A DNA stretch of 64,000 bases from Streptomyces nojiriensis (GTDB lineage: Bacteria; Actinomycetota; Actinomycetes; Streptomycetales; Streptomycetaceae): the NCBI RefSeq assembly GCF_017639205.1, contig NZ_CP071139.1, positions 992,001-1,056,000 on the forward strand, read 5' to 3'. Under the pieces are notes generated by a model, which saw nothing but the letters and a program-made list of their open reading frames with translations, had not been told where the DNA came from and did not search any database. Below are positions 35,939 to 44,592 of this stretch, in pieces. How positions within the stretch are numbered: the first letter of the stretch is position 1; the number at the start of each line of letters is the position of its first letter. The position numbers were made by a program, and so were the translations under genes.

Positions 35939-37441
35939 GTGAACATCAGAACGACCGATCAGCGCATCCCCTCCCCCACCCGTCCTGGCATCGGCCAGCT
36001 GTCCGCCCCCTACGCCGATGCCGTGCTGGGCCATGCGGGACGGGACTGGCTGAGACTGAACGTCCCCGGTCATGCGGCGGCCCCCGGATCGGATCTCGCC
36101 GGTTTCCTCGGCCCGCGGATCACGGCCCTGGACTTCCCGCCGCTGCTCGACGGCATCGACCTCGGCCGGGACACCCCGCTGGACCGGGCGCAGTCGCTTG
36201 CTGCGGAGGCCTGGGGCGCGCGGCGCACCTGGTTCCTGACGAACGGCGCTTCGCAGGGCAATCAGATCGCCTCGATGGTCGCCCCCGTCCTGGGACGCAC
36301 GCTCGTCGTCCAGCGCAGTGTGCACTCCAGCGTGATCGACGGGCTGGTGCTGTCGGGCATGGACGCCGTCTTCGTCCAGCCGTCCGTCGACCCGGAGCAG
36401 GGCATCGCCCACGGGGTGACCGCCGCGGACGTGGCGGCGGCGCTCGCCCGGACACCGGGCGCGGCCGCCGTGTACATCGTGTCCCCGAGCTACTTCGGCG
36501 CGGTGGCCGACGTACGGGCCCTCGCGGACACCGCCCACGCCGCCGGGGTGCCGCTGATCGTCGACGAGGCGTGGGGATCGCACTTCGGCTTCCACCCCGC
36601 CCTGCCCGCGAACGCCCTCTCCCTGGGCGCCGACCTGGTGACTTCGAGTACGCACAAGTTGGCGGGCAGCCTGACGCAGTCGGCGATGCTCCATCTGGCG
36701 GAGGGCCCCTTCGCGGACCTGCTGGAGCCGCTGGTGGACCGGGCGTTCCGGCTCGTGCAGTCCACCAGCGCGAGTGCGCTGCTGACCGCGTCGCTCGATC
36801 TTGCCCGAAGGAGTCTGGTCACCGGCGCCGACGCGACGGGCGGCTCGGTCGGGGCCGCGGACAGGGTGCGGGGCGTCGTTCGCGCGCTGGGCCGCTTCAC
36901 CGTGGTGAGCGACGGGTTCCGCGCCTTCCCCGACATCGTCCGGGCCGACCCGCTGCGCATCGCGATCGACACCCGCGCCGGCGGGATCACGGGCCACGAG
37001 GCCAGGCGCCGGCTCTTCCGGGACCATCAGGTCATGGTCGAAGTGGCGACCGACGCGGCGATCGTCGCCGTGATCGGCGCGGGGTCCGTGCCCGACACCG
37101 ACCGGTTCGTGGAAGCGCTGCACACCCTGCCCTCCCCGCTCACCACCGGCTCGGCCGGCGCCACCGGCGGCATGCCGCGGCTGCCGGCTCCGGGGGCCAC
37201 CAAGCTCACCGCCCGCGAGGCGTTCCTGAGCCCGGCCGTGGTCGTGGCCGCGCAGGAGGCCGTCGGGCGGATCTCCGCGGACACCCTGGCGGCGTACCCG
37301 CCGGGGATCCCCAACGTCCTGCCCGGCGAAGTCATCACCGCCGAGGCCGTCCGGTTCCTCCAGCGGACCGCGGCCGCGCCGAACGGCCATGTCCGCGGCG
37401 CGCTCGACCTGGGCGTGACGCGCCTGCGCGTCGTCGCCTGA
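35939..37441 (+). CDS. Orn/Lys/Arg decarboxylase-family PLP enzyme
   Basis: 500 residues from a GTG at 35939. PLP lysine in SSTHKLAGS, the Asp/ring-stacking block VDEAWGSHFGFHP (usually DEAHG) and the N-terminal block VPGHAAAPGSDL are as in the aspartate-aminotransferase-fold decarboxylases of basic amino acids. The short C-terminal domain ends at VTRLRVVA. It could make a polyamine precursor or act on another amino acid; the following solute-binding protein suggests an imported substrate. Confidence 0.85.
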   Translation: MNIRTTDQRIPSPTRPGIGQLSAPYADAVLGHAGRDWLRLNVPGHAAAPGSDLAGFLGPRITALDFPPLLDGIDLGRDTPLDRAQSLAAEAWGARRTWFLTNGASQGNQIASMVAPVLGRTLVVQRSVHSSVIDGLVLSGMDAVFVQPSVDPEQGIAHGVTAADVAAALARTPGAAAVYIVSPSYFGAVADVRALADTAHAAGVPLIVDEAWGSHFGFHPALPANALSLGADLVTSSTHKLAGSLTQSAMLHLAEGPFADLLEPLVDRAFRLVQSTSASALLTASLDLARRSLVTGADATGGSVGAADRVRGVVRALGRFTVVSDGFRAFPDIVRADPLRIAIDTRAGGITGHEARRRLFRDHQVMVEVATDAAIVAVIGAGSVPDTDRFVEALHTLPSPLTTGSAGATGGMPRLPAPGATKLTAREAFLSPAVVVAAQEAVGRISADTLAAYPPGIPNVLPGEVITAEAVRFLQRTAAAPNGHVRGALDLGVTRLRVVA

Positions 37442-37496
37442 GACACCGGGCCCGTCCCGGCGTTCGCGCACACCGTCCCCGAGAGAGAGCGCAGCC

Positions 37497-38446
37497 ATGG
37501 CCGTACGCATACCGACCCGGCGGACGATCGCCGCCGCCGTCGCCACCACCACCGTCACCCTGCTGCTGGGTGCCTGCGGGGACCGGACCGATGCCGGCGG
37601 AGGCGGTGGAGCCGGCGGCACCGGCGGCGCGAAGAGCGACGCCCCGCTGTTCGCCGAGCTGCCCGCGGACATCCGGCGGGCCGGTGTCATCAAGGTCGGC
37701 ACGGACGCCACGTACGCTCCGATGGAGTTCACGGAGAACGGAAAGATCGTCGGCGTCGACCCGGACGTCGCCGAGGCGCTCGGCAAGCAGCTCGGCGTGG
37801 AGTTCGTCTTCACGAGCGGCACCTTCGACAGCCTCGTCACCTCCCTCAACTCCGGACGGCAGGACATCGTGATGTCGTCGATGAGCGACACCACGGCCCG
37901 CCAGCAGGGTCTGGACGACAAGGGCCAGAAGACCGGCAACGGCGTCGACTTCGTCGACTACTTCGTCGCGGGCTCCGTGGTGTACGTCCGGAAGGGCAAT
38001 CCCCAGCAGATCAAATCCATCGCCGACCTGTGCGGAAGGAAGGCCGCCGTGCAGCGGGCACCACCTTCGAGGAGGTGGCCAAGGCCCGGTCGAAGGAGTG
38101 CGAGGCCGCCGGGAAGCCGGGCATCTCGATCGAGTCCTTCCCGACCGACGCCGAGGCCCAGACCCGCGTCAGGGCGGGCGGCGCCGTGGCCGGGGTCAAC
38201 GACTACCCGGTGGCCGCCTACCTGGCCCTCAAGGCCGACGGCGGAAACGCCTTCGAGATCGTCGGCAACCAGATCGAGGCCGGCCCCTTCGGCATCGCCG
38301 TGGCCAAGGACAGGACCGCACTGCGCGACGCCCTCAGGGCGGCACTGGCGGCGATCATCGAGGACGGTTCGTACAGGAAGGCGCTCGACAAGTGGGGTGC
38401 GGGCACGGGCGCCGTGGCCTCGGCGGACGTCAACACCGGCTCCTGA
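37497..38446 (+). pseudogene. Polar amino-acid ABC transporter solute-binding lipoprotein, frameshifted
   Basis: Lipobox LLLGAC, then a type-II periplasmic-binding fold (GVIKVGTDATYAPMEF, VDPDVAEALGKQLGVEF, SLVTSLNSGRQDIVMSSM). The frame changes near 38055: upstream reads CGRKAAVQR and the continuation GTTFEEVAKARSKECEA is in another frame. One extra G in the GGG at 38055-38057 would restore about 317 codons. No permease or ATPase gene follows. Either a pseudogene or a one-base sequence error. Confidence 0.8.
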
Positions 38447-38468
38447 CCACCGACGACACGGGCACACG

Positions 38469-38499
38469 TCCCGCCGGGGCGGCGCTCGCCCCGGCGGGA
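38469..38499. terminator. Hairpin terminator, 12-bp stem
   Basis: TCCCGCCGGGGC and GCCCCGGCGGGA pair perfectly around seven bases, 23 bases after the solute-binding-protein stop. Confidence 0.8.
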
Positions 38500-38524
38500 G
38501 GTCCCTCACGATGTCCGCGCTGCC

Positions 38525-38692
38525 CTAGGCCGTCTCTTTCGGATCTTGTCGGCCGAGCCCGCGGCGTCCGGTGCCGTGCCTGGCAAGGCCGAGGGGTGCC
38601 TGTGTACTGGACGTACTCGGGCGCCCCGACAACGCGGCCGGGTGCGGTGCCGGGCGTCGCGGGCCCGGCAAGATCCGGAAGAGACGGCCTAG
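38525..38692. mobile_element. 160-bp inverted-repeat element, full copy B
   Basis: Core 38529-38688 (160 bp) between exact CTAG copies (38525-38528, 38689-38692), the expected 4-bp target duplication. Ends GCCGTCTCTTTCGGATCTTG and GATCCGGAAGAGACGGC. The right CTAG contains the stop codon of the SHOCT gene, so the element inserted exactly at a gene end. Confidence 0.85.
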
Positions 38693-38997
38693 CCCAGCAG
38701 TCGGCGCTTCTGCTCCGCGAACTCCGTCTCGGTCAGCACGCCCTGTTCCTTGAGGGTGCTGAGCTGCTTCAGCTGCTCGATCTTGGTGGTCATGTCGTCG
38801 GCCGGCGGCTCCGCGGCGGGCGGCGGCGGGGGCGGCGGCGGTGCCGCCGCCTGCTGCTGCTGGGCCTGCTGCTGGGCGTCCTGCTGCGCCCAGCGGCCGC
38901 CCTGGCGGCGGGACACTCGGTTGGACACCGCCGTGGCGGTGCCCGCGACGACGGCGGTGCGGGCGACCCCGCGAAGAAGTCCGGGCATGATGCTCAT
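38689..38997 (-). CDS. SHOCT-domain protein
   Basis: 102 residues. N-terminal MPGLLRGVARTAVVAGTATAVSNRVSRR, a Gln/Ala-rich and poly-Pro linker, then the C-terminal SHOCT motif IEQLKQLSTLKEQGVLTETEFAEQKRRLL. SHOCT motifs are short oligomerisation segments. Probably one transcript with the DUF6325-type gene upstream, a pair often seen together in Streptomyces. Its stop lies at the border of element B. Confidence 0.85.
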   Translation of the reverse strand: MSIMPGLLRGVARTAVVAGTATAVSNRVSRRQGGRWAQQDAQQQAQQQQAAAPPPPPPPPAAEPPADDMTTKIEQLKQLSTLKEQGVLTETEFAEQKRRLLG

Positions 38998-39012
38998 CTC
39001 CAGGCTGTGTGG

Positions 39013-39498
39013 CTACTCTCCGGCGGCGGGGTCCTCCAGGGCGTCCAGCGACGCCAGCAGGGCCTGCACGGGAATCCGTCCGGCGGCGACGAGCTGCGCT
39101 CCGCCGCGTCGCAGGGCACGGGCGAAAGGCGCCGCCCAGGTGTTCTCGTACACGATGACCCCGGCCGAGCTGCCCGGTTCCAGGGCGGCGGCGGCCTCCT
39201 GGATGTCGCCGCCGTCGAGCAGGCCGGACGACGCCCCTTCGAACACGGTGAGGTCGACTTCGCCGCCACCGAGGTCCTGGAGCTCCAGCGCGGTCACCGT
39301 GCCGTCCTCCTCCTTGCGGATGAAGGCGAAGTCGAAGATGCGGATGATGCCCCGGTCGACGAGGTCGACGAGGATCGGGAGCCCCTCCCCCGTCATTCGG
39401 TTGCCCGGGAACTCGACCACGATGTAGTCGACCGGGCCGAGTTCGTCGATGTCGCCGATGTCGCCGAAATCGGCTCGCGGCTCGGTCTCGCTGCTCAT
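39013..39498 (-). CDS. DUF6325-type protein
   Basis: 161 residues. GPVDYIVVEFPGNRMTGEGLPILVDLVDRGIIRIFDFAFI, VTALEL and VIVYENTWAAPFARALRR are the conserved blocks of a small actinobacterial family usually beside SHOCT proteins and often annotated as membrane-stress related. No membrane segment is seen. Function unknown. Confidence 0.75.
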   Translation of the reverse strand: MSSETEPRADFGDIGDIDELGPVDYIVVEFPGNRMTGEGLPILVDLVDRGIIRIFDFAFIRKEEDGTVTALELQDLGGGEVDLTVFEGASSGLLDGGDIQEAAAALEPGSSAGVIVYENTWAAPFARALRRGGAQLVAAGRIPVQALLASLDALEDPAAGE

Positions 39499-39590
39499 GG
39501 CAGCTCCTGTCGGAGAGGGGGGAAGGTCTTTTCATTCCAGCACGCTGCCCGCTCCCCCGCACGTCTGGCCGGTCCGGCCGGTCCAGCCGG

Positions 39591-39614
39591 CCGGTCAGCC
39601 GGTCAGCCGGTCAG
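39591..39614. repeat. 8-bp tandem repeat CCGGTCAG x3
   Basis: Three perfect units over the stop codon of the GAP-family gene; each unit carries TCA, the complement of TGA. Confidence 0.7.
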
Positions 39615-40277
39615 CTCGTAGATGCTCTGCGCGGTCAGCCACAGGCCGAGCAGCAGGCAGACGAACACGATGGCCTCGTCCTTGTGCCCCTCCATCCACG
39701 CGCGCATCCGCAGCAGCCGGGCCTGTGCGGCCTCCGGTGCGAACACCATGTACAGCTCCGCGGCCAGCAGGCCGGAGCTGGCCAGCAGGCAGAAGCCGAA
39801 GAGCGCGATGAACGTGGTCGCGTGCGAGGTGTCGGCCTCGATCACGGTCGTCGCACCCGCCGCGACCATGCCCCACGGCTGGATCAGCACGGCCAGGCCC
39901 GCCGCGGCCCACACCGAGCCGACGTCCACGTGGGAGGGCTTCGGGGCGGTGTCCCGGGCGGCCTTCAGCTTCCTGCGGCGGTAGCGGCGCACCCCGTAGA
40001 CCACCAGTCCCACCCCGATGGCCAGCTTGAGCGCGAGCGCCGCCACGCCCGGCGGGGAACGCGGCGACGGAGGCTCGCCGCCGGTCAGCGCCAGCACGAT
40101 CGCGATCACCGCGACGAGGTTGGCCAGCCACGCCAGGATGAAGGCCAGCCCCTTCCACACTCCTCTGGGCGAGGACACCACGAGGATGAACGCCATCATG
40201 GGCAGCGGGTAGAGGGCGATGGCCAACGCGATGAGCATGAGGTCGAGGACCATGGCGCCCCAATCGTGCGACGACAT
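39603..40277 (-). CDS. GAP-family (Sap-like) membrane protein
   Basis: 224 residues, six membrane segments. LIALAIALYPLPMMAFILVVSSPRGVWKGLAFILAW and the mid segment QPWGMVAAGATTV fit GAP/sulfolipid-addressing-type proteins, related in fold to LysE-like exporters. In mycobacteria relatives assist export of glycolipids. Substrate unknown here. Confidence 0.75.
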   Translation of the reverse strand: MSSHDWGAMVLDLMLIALAIALYPLPMMAFILVVSSPRGVWKGLAFILAWLANLVAVIAIVLALTGGEPPSPRSPPGVAALALKLAIGVGLVVYGVRRYRRRKLKAARDTAPKPSHVDVGSVWAAAGLAVLIQPWGMVAAGATTVIEADTSHATTFIALFGFCLLASSGLLAAELYMVFAPEAAQARLLRMRAWMEGHKDEAIVFVCLLLGLWLTAQSIYELTG

Positions 40278-40377
40278 ACGACACTACGCACCGGACCGGG
40301 CTCCGACACCTTTTGCCCATCGAGATGCCGCCCTGCTCTTCGTCCACCAACCTGGACCAAGACGAAGGAGGCCCGCC

Positions 40378-40431
40378 ATGACGACGACCCGGCATCCGCC
40401 GTCCGTGCCGTACGCCGCTGCGGGCCGCTGA
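40378..40431 (+). CDS. 17-codon leader peptide coupled to the YihY gene
   Basis: ATG at 40378 sits seven bases after AAGGAGG, the best ribosome binding site nearby. The frame ends with TGA at 40429-40431, overlapping the next ATG (TGATG). The downstream gene has no site of its own, so its translation probably depends on termination of this peptide (Thr- and Pro-containing, no obvious sensing codons). Confidence 0.5.
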   Translation: MTTTRHPPSVPYAAAGR

Positions 40432-41327
40432 TGTGGTCGGAGCGCAAGGCACGGTGGCGCGAGCGCTCCCGGGAGCTGGCCGCGGCCGCCAAACGGACGC
40501 AGGAGCGGGCCGAGACCCGGTTCCCCGTGATCACCCATGTCACGGAGCGCATGATCGGCGTGAACATCTTCGACTCCGCCACGCGACTGGCCGCCCAGTG
40601 CTTCCTGACCGCCGTGCCCCTGCTCTTCGTCGTCGCCTCGTTCGCCCCGGAGGCGGTACGCGACCAGCTGGTCTCCTCCGTACGCACGATGTTCGGGCTC
40701 ACCGGTCAGGCGAGCGATCAGCTGGGCGACGTGTTCGACCACTCCGGCGAGGAGGACATCCGCAACGCCGTGGGAGCGGTCGGCGCCGTGATCGTGCTGC
40801 TGTCGGCGACCGCCGTGAGCCGTGCCATGCAGCGGCTGTGCAAACGCGCCTGGCAGATCCCGCGGGGCGGGACGCGGGTCGCGATCTGGCGCTGGTTCGC
40901 CTGGATCCTCGCCTGGCTGGTCCTGCTGATCTTCCAGGGTCCGGTCCGTGACGGATTCGGACTCGGCCTGTGGCTCGGGATCCCCCTCACGCTCCTCCTC
41001 CAGACGCTGGCGTGGTGGTGGAGCCAGCACCTGCTGCTGGGCGGGCTGATCGCGTGGCCCCCGCTGCTGCCCGGCGCGCTCCTCACCGCCGCCGCGGTGA
41101 CCGCGCTGTCGCTGGGCGCGCGGGTCTACATGCCGATCGCCCTCAACCGGTCGCTCGACACGTACGGGTCCACCGGCTCGGTGTTCGTCGTCCTGTCGTG
41201 GCTGATCGTGCTGTGCGTGGCGGTCGCCGTCGGCATCACCCTGGGCGCCGCGCTGGCGCAGGAGCCGTACCTGGCGCGGCGGCTGGGCAGCCCGGTGCCG
41301 AGCGGGCTGCGGCAGGAGAGTCCCTGA
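40431..41327 (+). CDS. YihY/BrkB-family membrane protein
   Basis: 298 residues, six membrane segments. The start of the core is NIFDSATRLAAQCFLTAVPLLFVVASFAP, with a long amphipathic N-terminal helix rich in Arg/Glu before it. YSTGSVFVVLSWLI-like block near the end is YGSTGSVFVVLSWLIVLC. Despite old names (ribonuclease BN, virulence factor) the biochemical role is unsettled. Start ATG 40431 is coupled to the leader peptide. Confidence 0.85.
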   Translation: MWSERKARWRERSRELAAAAKRTQERAETRFPVITHVTERMIGVNIFDSATRLAAQCFLTAVPLLFVVASFAPEAVRDQLVSSVRTMFGLTGQASDQLGDVFDHSGEEDIRNAVGAVGAVIVLLSATAVSRAMQRLCKRAWQIPRGGTRVAIWRWFAWILAWLVLLIFQGPVRDGFGLGLWLGIPLTLLLQTLAWWWSQHLLLGGLIAWPPLLPGALLTAAAVTALSLGARVYMPIALNRSLDTYGSTGSVFVVLSWLIVLCVAVAVGITLGAALAQEPYLARRLGSPVPSGLRQESP

Positions 41328-41413
41328 GGGACCGCACGGGCGCCCGTGGGGCATCGGCGCGGGGCCGGTGCGATGCTGGGAGGCAGGGGTCCTGGTGGCC
41401 GGGAGGTCGGACG

Positions 41414-42853
41414 ATGACGATGCGTGACATGAGCGCGACCGCGGCCCCGACCGCGGCGGACGGCGGTCCCCGGCTCTCGCCCAAGGACCGGGCCGTGAAC
41501 GGCCGGGCCGCCCGGGCGGCCGCTCCGAGAACCTCCCACGGGGACTTCGAACCGTCCTCCGACCGGGCGGATCCGATGGACGTCATCGAGCGGCAGTCCG
41601 CCACCCGGCTGCAGGAACTGGTGCCGATCCGCTACGGCCGGATGGCGGAGTCGCCGTTCCGTTTCTACCGTGGTGCGGCCGCGATCATGGCCGGTGACCT
41701 GGCCGGCACACCCGACTCGGGTATCCGGGTCCAGTTGTGCGGCGACGCGCACATGCTGAACTTCCGGCTGCTCGGCTCCCCGGAACGGAACCTGCTGTTC
41801 GACATCAACGACTTCGACGAGACGCTGCCCGGGCCGTGGGAATGGGACGTCAAGCGGCTGGCGACCAGCCTGGTGATCGCCGGGCGGGAGAACGGCTTCT
41901 CCGACGGCGAGCGCGCGACGATCGTGACGTCGGCCGTGCGCGGCTACCGCGAGCAGATGCGCGCCTTCGCCGAAATGCGCACCCTCGACGTCTGGTACGC
42001 GAGGGTGGACGAGACCCACCTCCAGGCACTGGCCGAGGGCTCGCTCCACACCCGCGGGCGCAAGAACGTGTCCGAGGCGCTGAGCAAGGCGCGCGGTCGC
42101 GACAGCCTGCAGGCGTTCGAGAAGCTCACCGAGGTGGTCGACGGCCGGCGCCGCTTCGTCGCCGTGCCGCAGCTGATCACACCGGCTTCCGAACTGCTGC
42201 CGGGTCACGAGCGCGATTCGGTCGAGGACCAGATCCGGGACGTCGTCGGACGGTACGGGGACAGTCTCCAGTCGGACCGCAGACACCTGCTGCACCAGTA
42301 CTCCATCGTCGACATGGCCCGCAAGGTGGTGGGCGTCGGCAGTGTCGGCACGCGCTGCTGGATCGTGCTGCTGCTGGGCCGCGACGGCGAGGACCCGCTG
42401 ATCCTGCAGGCCAAGGAGGCCGGTGACTCGGTGCTCGCCGCGTACGCGGGCCCCAGCGAGTACGCCACCGGCGGCGAGCGGGTCGTGGCCGGCCAGCGGC
42501 TGATGCAGGCCGCGAGCGACATCTTCCTCGGCTGGCAGCAGACGCACGGGCTCGACGGACTCGAACGGAGCTTCTACGTACGCCAGCTGCGCGACTGGAA
42601 GGGCATCGCCGAGCCCGCCCGGATGGTGCCGCGCGGTATGCGGGTCTTCGCCGGCCTGTGCGGCGTGACCCTGGCACGGGCGCACGCCCGCTCCGGCGAC
42701 CGGATCGCGATCGCGGCGTACCTCGGCCGTAGCGGCGCCTTCGACCAGGCGCTCGTGCGGTTCGCGGAGAGCTACGCCGACCTCAACGAGCGCGACCACC
42801 AGCGCCTGGTGGACGCCATCGCGTCCGGGCGGGTGACCGCCGTCGCGGCCTGA
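41414..42853 (+). CDS. DUF2252 protein (kinase-like fold)
   Basis: 479 residues; GGAGGT seven bases before the ATG. FRFYRGAAAIMAGDLA, LCGDAHMLNFRLLGSPERNLLFDINDFDETLPGPWEWDVKRLATSL and the C-terminal VRQLRDWKG are diagnostic. The CGDAHMLN/DINDFDE pair resembles the catalytic and metal-binding loops of aminoglycoside-phosphotransferase-like kinases. Substrate unknown. Confidence 0.9.
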   Translation: MTMRDMSATAAPTAADGGPRLSPKDRAVNGRAARAAAPRTSHGDFEPSSDRADPMDVIERQSATRLQELVPIRYGRMAESPFRFYRGAAAIMAGDLAGTPDSGIRVQLCGDAHMLNFRLLGSPERNLLFDINDFDETLPGPWEWDVKRLATSLVIAGRENGFSDGERATIVTSAVRGYREQMRAFAEMRTLDVWYARVDETHLQALAEGSLHTRGRKNVSEALSKARGRDSLQAFEKLTEVVDGRRRFVAVPQLITPASELLPGHERDSVEDQIRDVVGRYGDSLQSDRRHLLHQYSIVDMARKVVGVGSVGTRCWIVLLLGRDGEDPLILQAKEAGDSVLAAYAGPSEYATGGERVVAGQRLMQAASDIFLGWQQTHGLDGLERSFYVRQLRDWKGIAEPARMVPRGMRVFAGLCGVTLARAHARSGDRIAIAAYLGRSGAFDQALVRFAESYADLNERDHQRLVDAIASGRVTAVAA

Positions 42854-42945
42854 GCAGGACCGGACCGGGCAGGCGCTTCGGCCAGTCGGCTGACACGGCG
42901 GGCGAGGTGCCCGGCCGCCTCCCCCGGCCGTGGCACTCTGCGCGC

Positions 42946-44592
42946 ATGACAGCGGCGCAGGCGGGACCGGACGGGGCGGCCGGGAACGCGGGGAACACGA
43001 GGCTCATCCTGCTGACACTCGCGGCCGGGCAGTTCCTGATGGCCCTGGACAGCTCGGTGATGAACGTCTCGATCGCCACGGTGGCGGAGGACATCGGCAC
43101 CACGGTGAGCGGTATGCAGGGCGCGATCACGGCCTACACGCTGGTGATGGCGATGCTCATGATCAGCGGTGGCAAGGTCGGCGCGCTCATCGGCCGCAAG
43201 CGGGCGTTCATGATCGGCTGCGTCATCTACGGACTCGGTTCCCTGACGACCTCGCTCGCCCCGAACCTGACGGTCCTGCTGCTGGGCTGGTCGTTCCTGG
43301 AGGGTGTGGGAGCGGCCCTGATCCTGCCGGCGATCGTGGCGCTCGTCGCCTCGAACTTCGGCAAGGCGCAGCGGCCCGCCGCCTACGGCCTGGTCGCGGC
43401 GGCGGCAGCGGTGGCGATCGCGGTCGGACCGCTCATCGGCGGCTTCGCGACCACGTTCTTCTCCTGGCGCTGGGTGTTCGCCGGGGAGGTCGTGATGGTC
43501 CTCGCCATCCTGCTGCTGGCCCGGCGGATCGCCGACGCGCCCCCGGAGCACCGGCCGCGGATCGACGTGCTCGGTGCGGTCCTGTCCGCGGCGGGCATCG
43601 GGCTGTTCGTGTTCGGCATCCTGCGGACCAGCGAATGGGGCTGGTTCCGGCCCAAGGCCGGGGGCCCCTCGTGGTTCGGCGTCTCGCCCGTCGTGTGGCT
43701 GGTGATGGCCGGGCTGATGCTGGTCTGGCTGTTCTTCCGCTGGGAGACACGTCTGGTGGCGCGCGGTGTCGAACCGCTCGTCGACCCGGAGCTGTTGAAG
43801 AACCGGCAGCTCTCCGGCGGGCTGACGATGTTCCTCTTCCAGTACCTCGTGCAGATGGGCGTGTTCTTCGTCGTCCCGCTCTACCTGTCGGTGGCGCTCG
43901 GCCTGTCCGCCCTGCACACGGGCGCGCTGATCCTGCCGCTCTCCATCACACTGCTGGCCGCCGCGATCGGGGTCCCCAAGTTCAGCCCGAACGCCTCGCC
44001 CCGGCGCGTCGTGCGGCGCGGGATCCTGGCGATGTTCGCGGGCGCCGTCGTCCTCATGTCGGCCCTCACCCCGGATTCCGGCGCGGAGGTCGTCACCGTG
44101 CCCATGCTGCTCATCGGGCTCGGGATCGGGCTGCTCGCCTCACAGCTCGGGGCCGTCACCGTGTCGGCCGTACCGGACGAGAAGAGCGCCGAGGTCGGCG
44201 GCATCCAGAACACCGTCACCAACCTCGGCGCCTCGATCGGCACCGCGCTCGCCGGATCGATCATGATCGCCGTGCTGACGAGTTCGTTCCTCACCACCAT
44301 CGACCAGAACCCGGCGGTCCCGGCCGATGTGAAGACCCAGGCGCACACCGCCCTCGCCGGCAGTGCCCCGTTCCTGTCGGATGAACAGCTCGCCGAGGCC
44401 CTCGAAGCTGCGGGCACGGACCCGGTGGTGGCCCAGGCGGCACTCGACGCGAACGAGCAGGCACGGATCGAGGGGCTGCGGGCCGCGCTCGCCCTCCTCG
44501 CTCTGGCGGCCCTGCTCGCCCTCTTCTTCACCCAGCGCATCCCGGCGGCCCAGCCCGCCGCGGCACGTGGCCCGGCCGACGCCCCGTCATGA
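42946..44592 (+). CDS. DHA2-family MFS exporter (14 helices)
   Basis: 548 residues. Motif A GGKVGALIGRKRA; helix 1 ALDSSVMNVSIATV. Near the C-terminus is a ~70-residue extracytoplasmic loop (DQNPAVPADVKTQAHTALAGSAPFLSDEQLAEAL) before the last helix, which is common in a Streptomyces subgroup. Probably exports drugs or metabolites. Overlaps the next gene by six bases, convergent. Confidence 0.85.
   Translation: MTAAQAGPDGAAGNAGNTRLILLTLAAGQFLMALDSSVMNVSIATVAEDIGTTVSGMQGAITAYTLVMAMLMISGGKVGALIGRKRAFMIGCVIYGLGSLTTSLAPNLTVLLLGWSFLEGVGAALILPAIVALVASNFGKAQRPAAYGLVAAAAAVAIAVGPLIGGFATTFFSWRWVFAGEVVMVLAILLLARRIADAPPEHRPRIDVLGAVLSAAGIGLFVFGILRTSEWGWFRPKAGGPSWFGVSPVVWLVMAGLMLVWLFFRWETRLVARGVEPLVDPELLKNRQLSGGLTMFLFQYLVQMGVFFVVPLYLSVALGLSALHTGALILPLSITLLAAAIGVPKFSPNASPRRVVRRGILAMFAGAVVLMSALTPDSGAEVVTVPMLLIGLGIGLLASQLGAVTVSAVPDEKSAEVGGIQNTVTNLGASIGTALAGSIMIAVLTSSFLTTIDQNPAVPADVKTQAHTALAGSAPFLSDEQLAEALEAAGTDPVVAQAALDANEQARIEGLRAALALLALAALLALFFTQRIPAAQPAAARGPADAPS

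Noticed and set aside
34949..37939. A 996-codon minus-strand frame over the decarboxylase and binding protein
   Set aside because: Only its 3' third (the LysR gene, start 35866) is real; the upstream part is antisense shadow of the decarboxylase.
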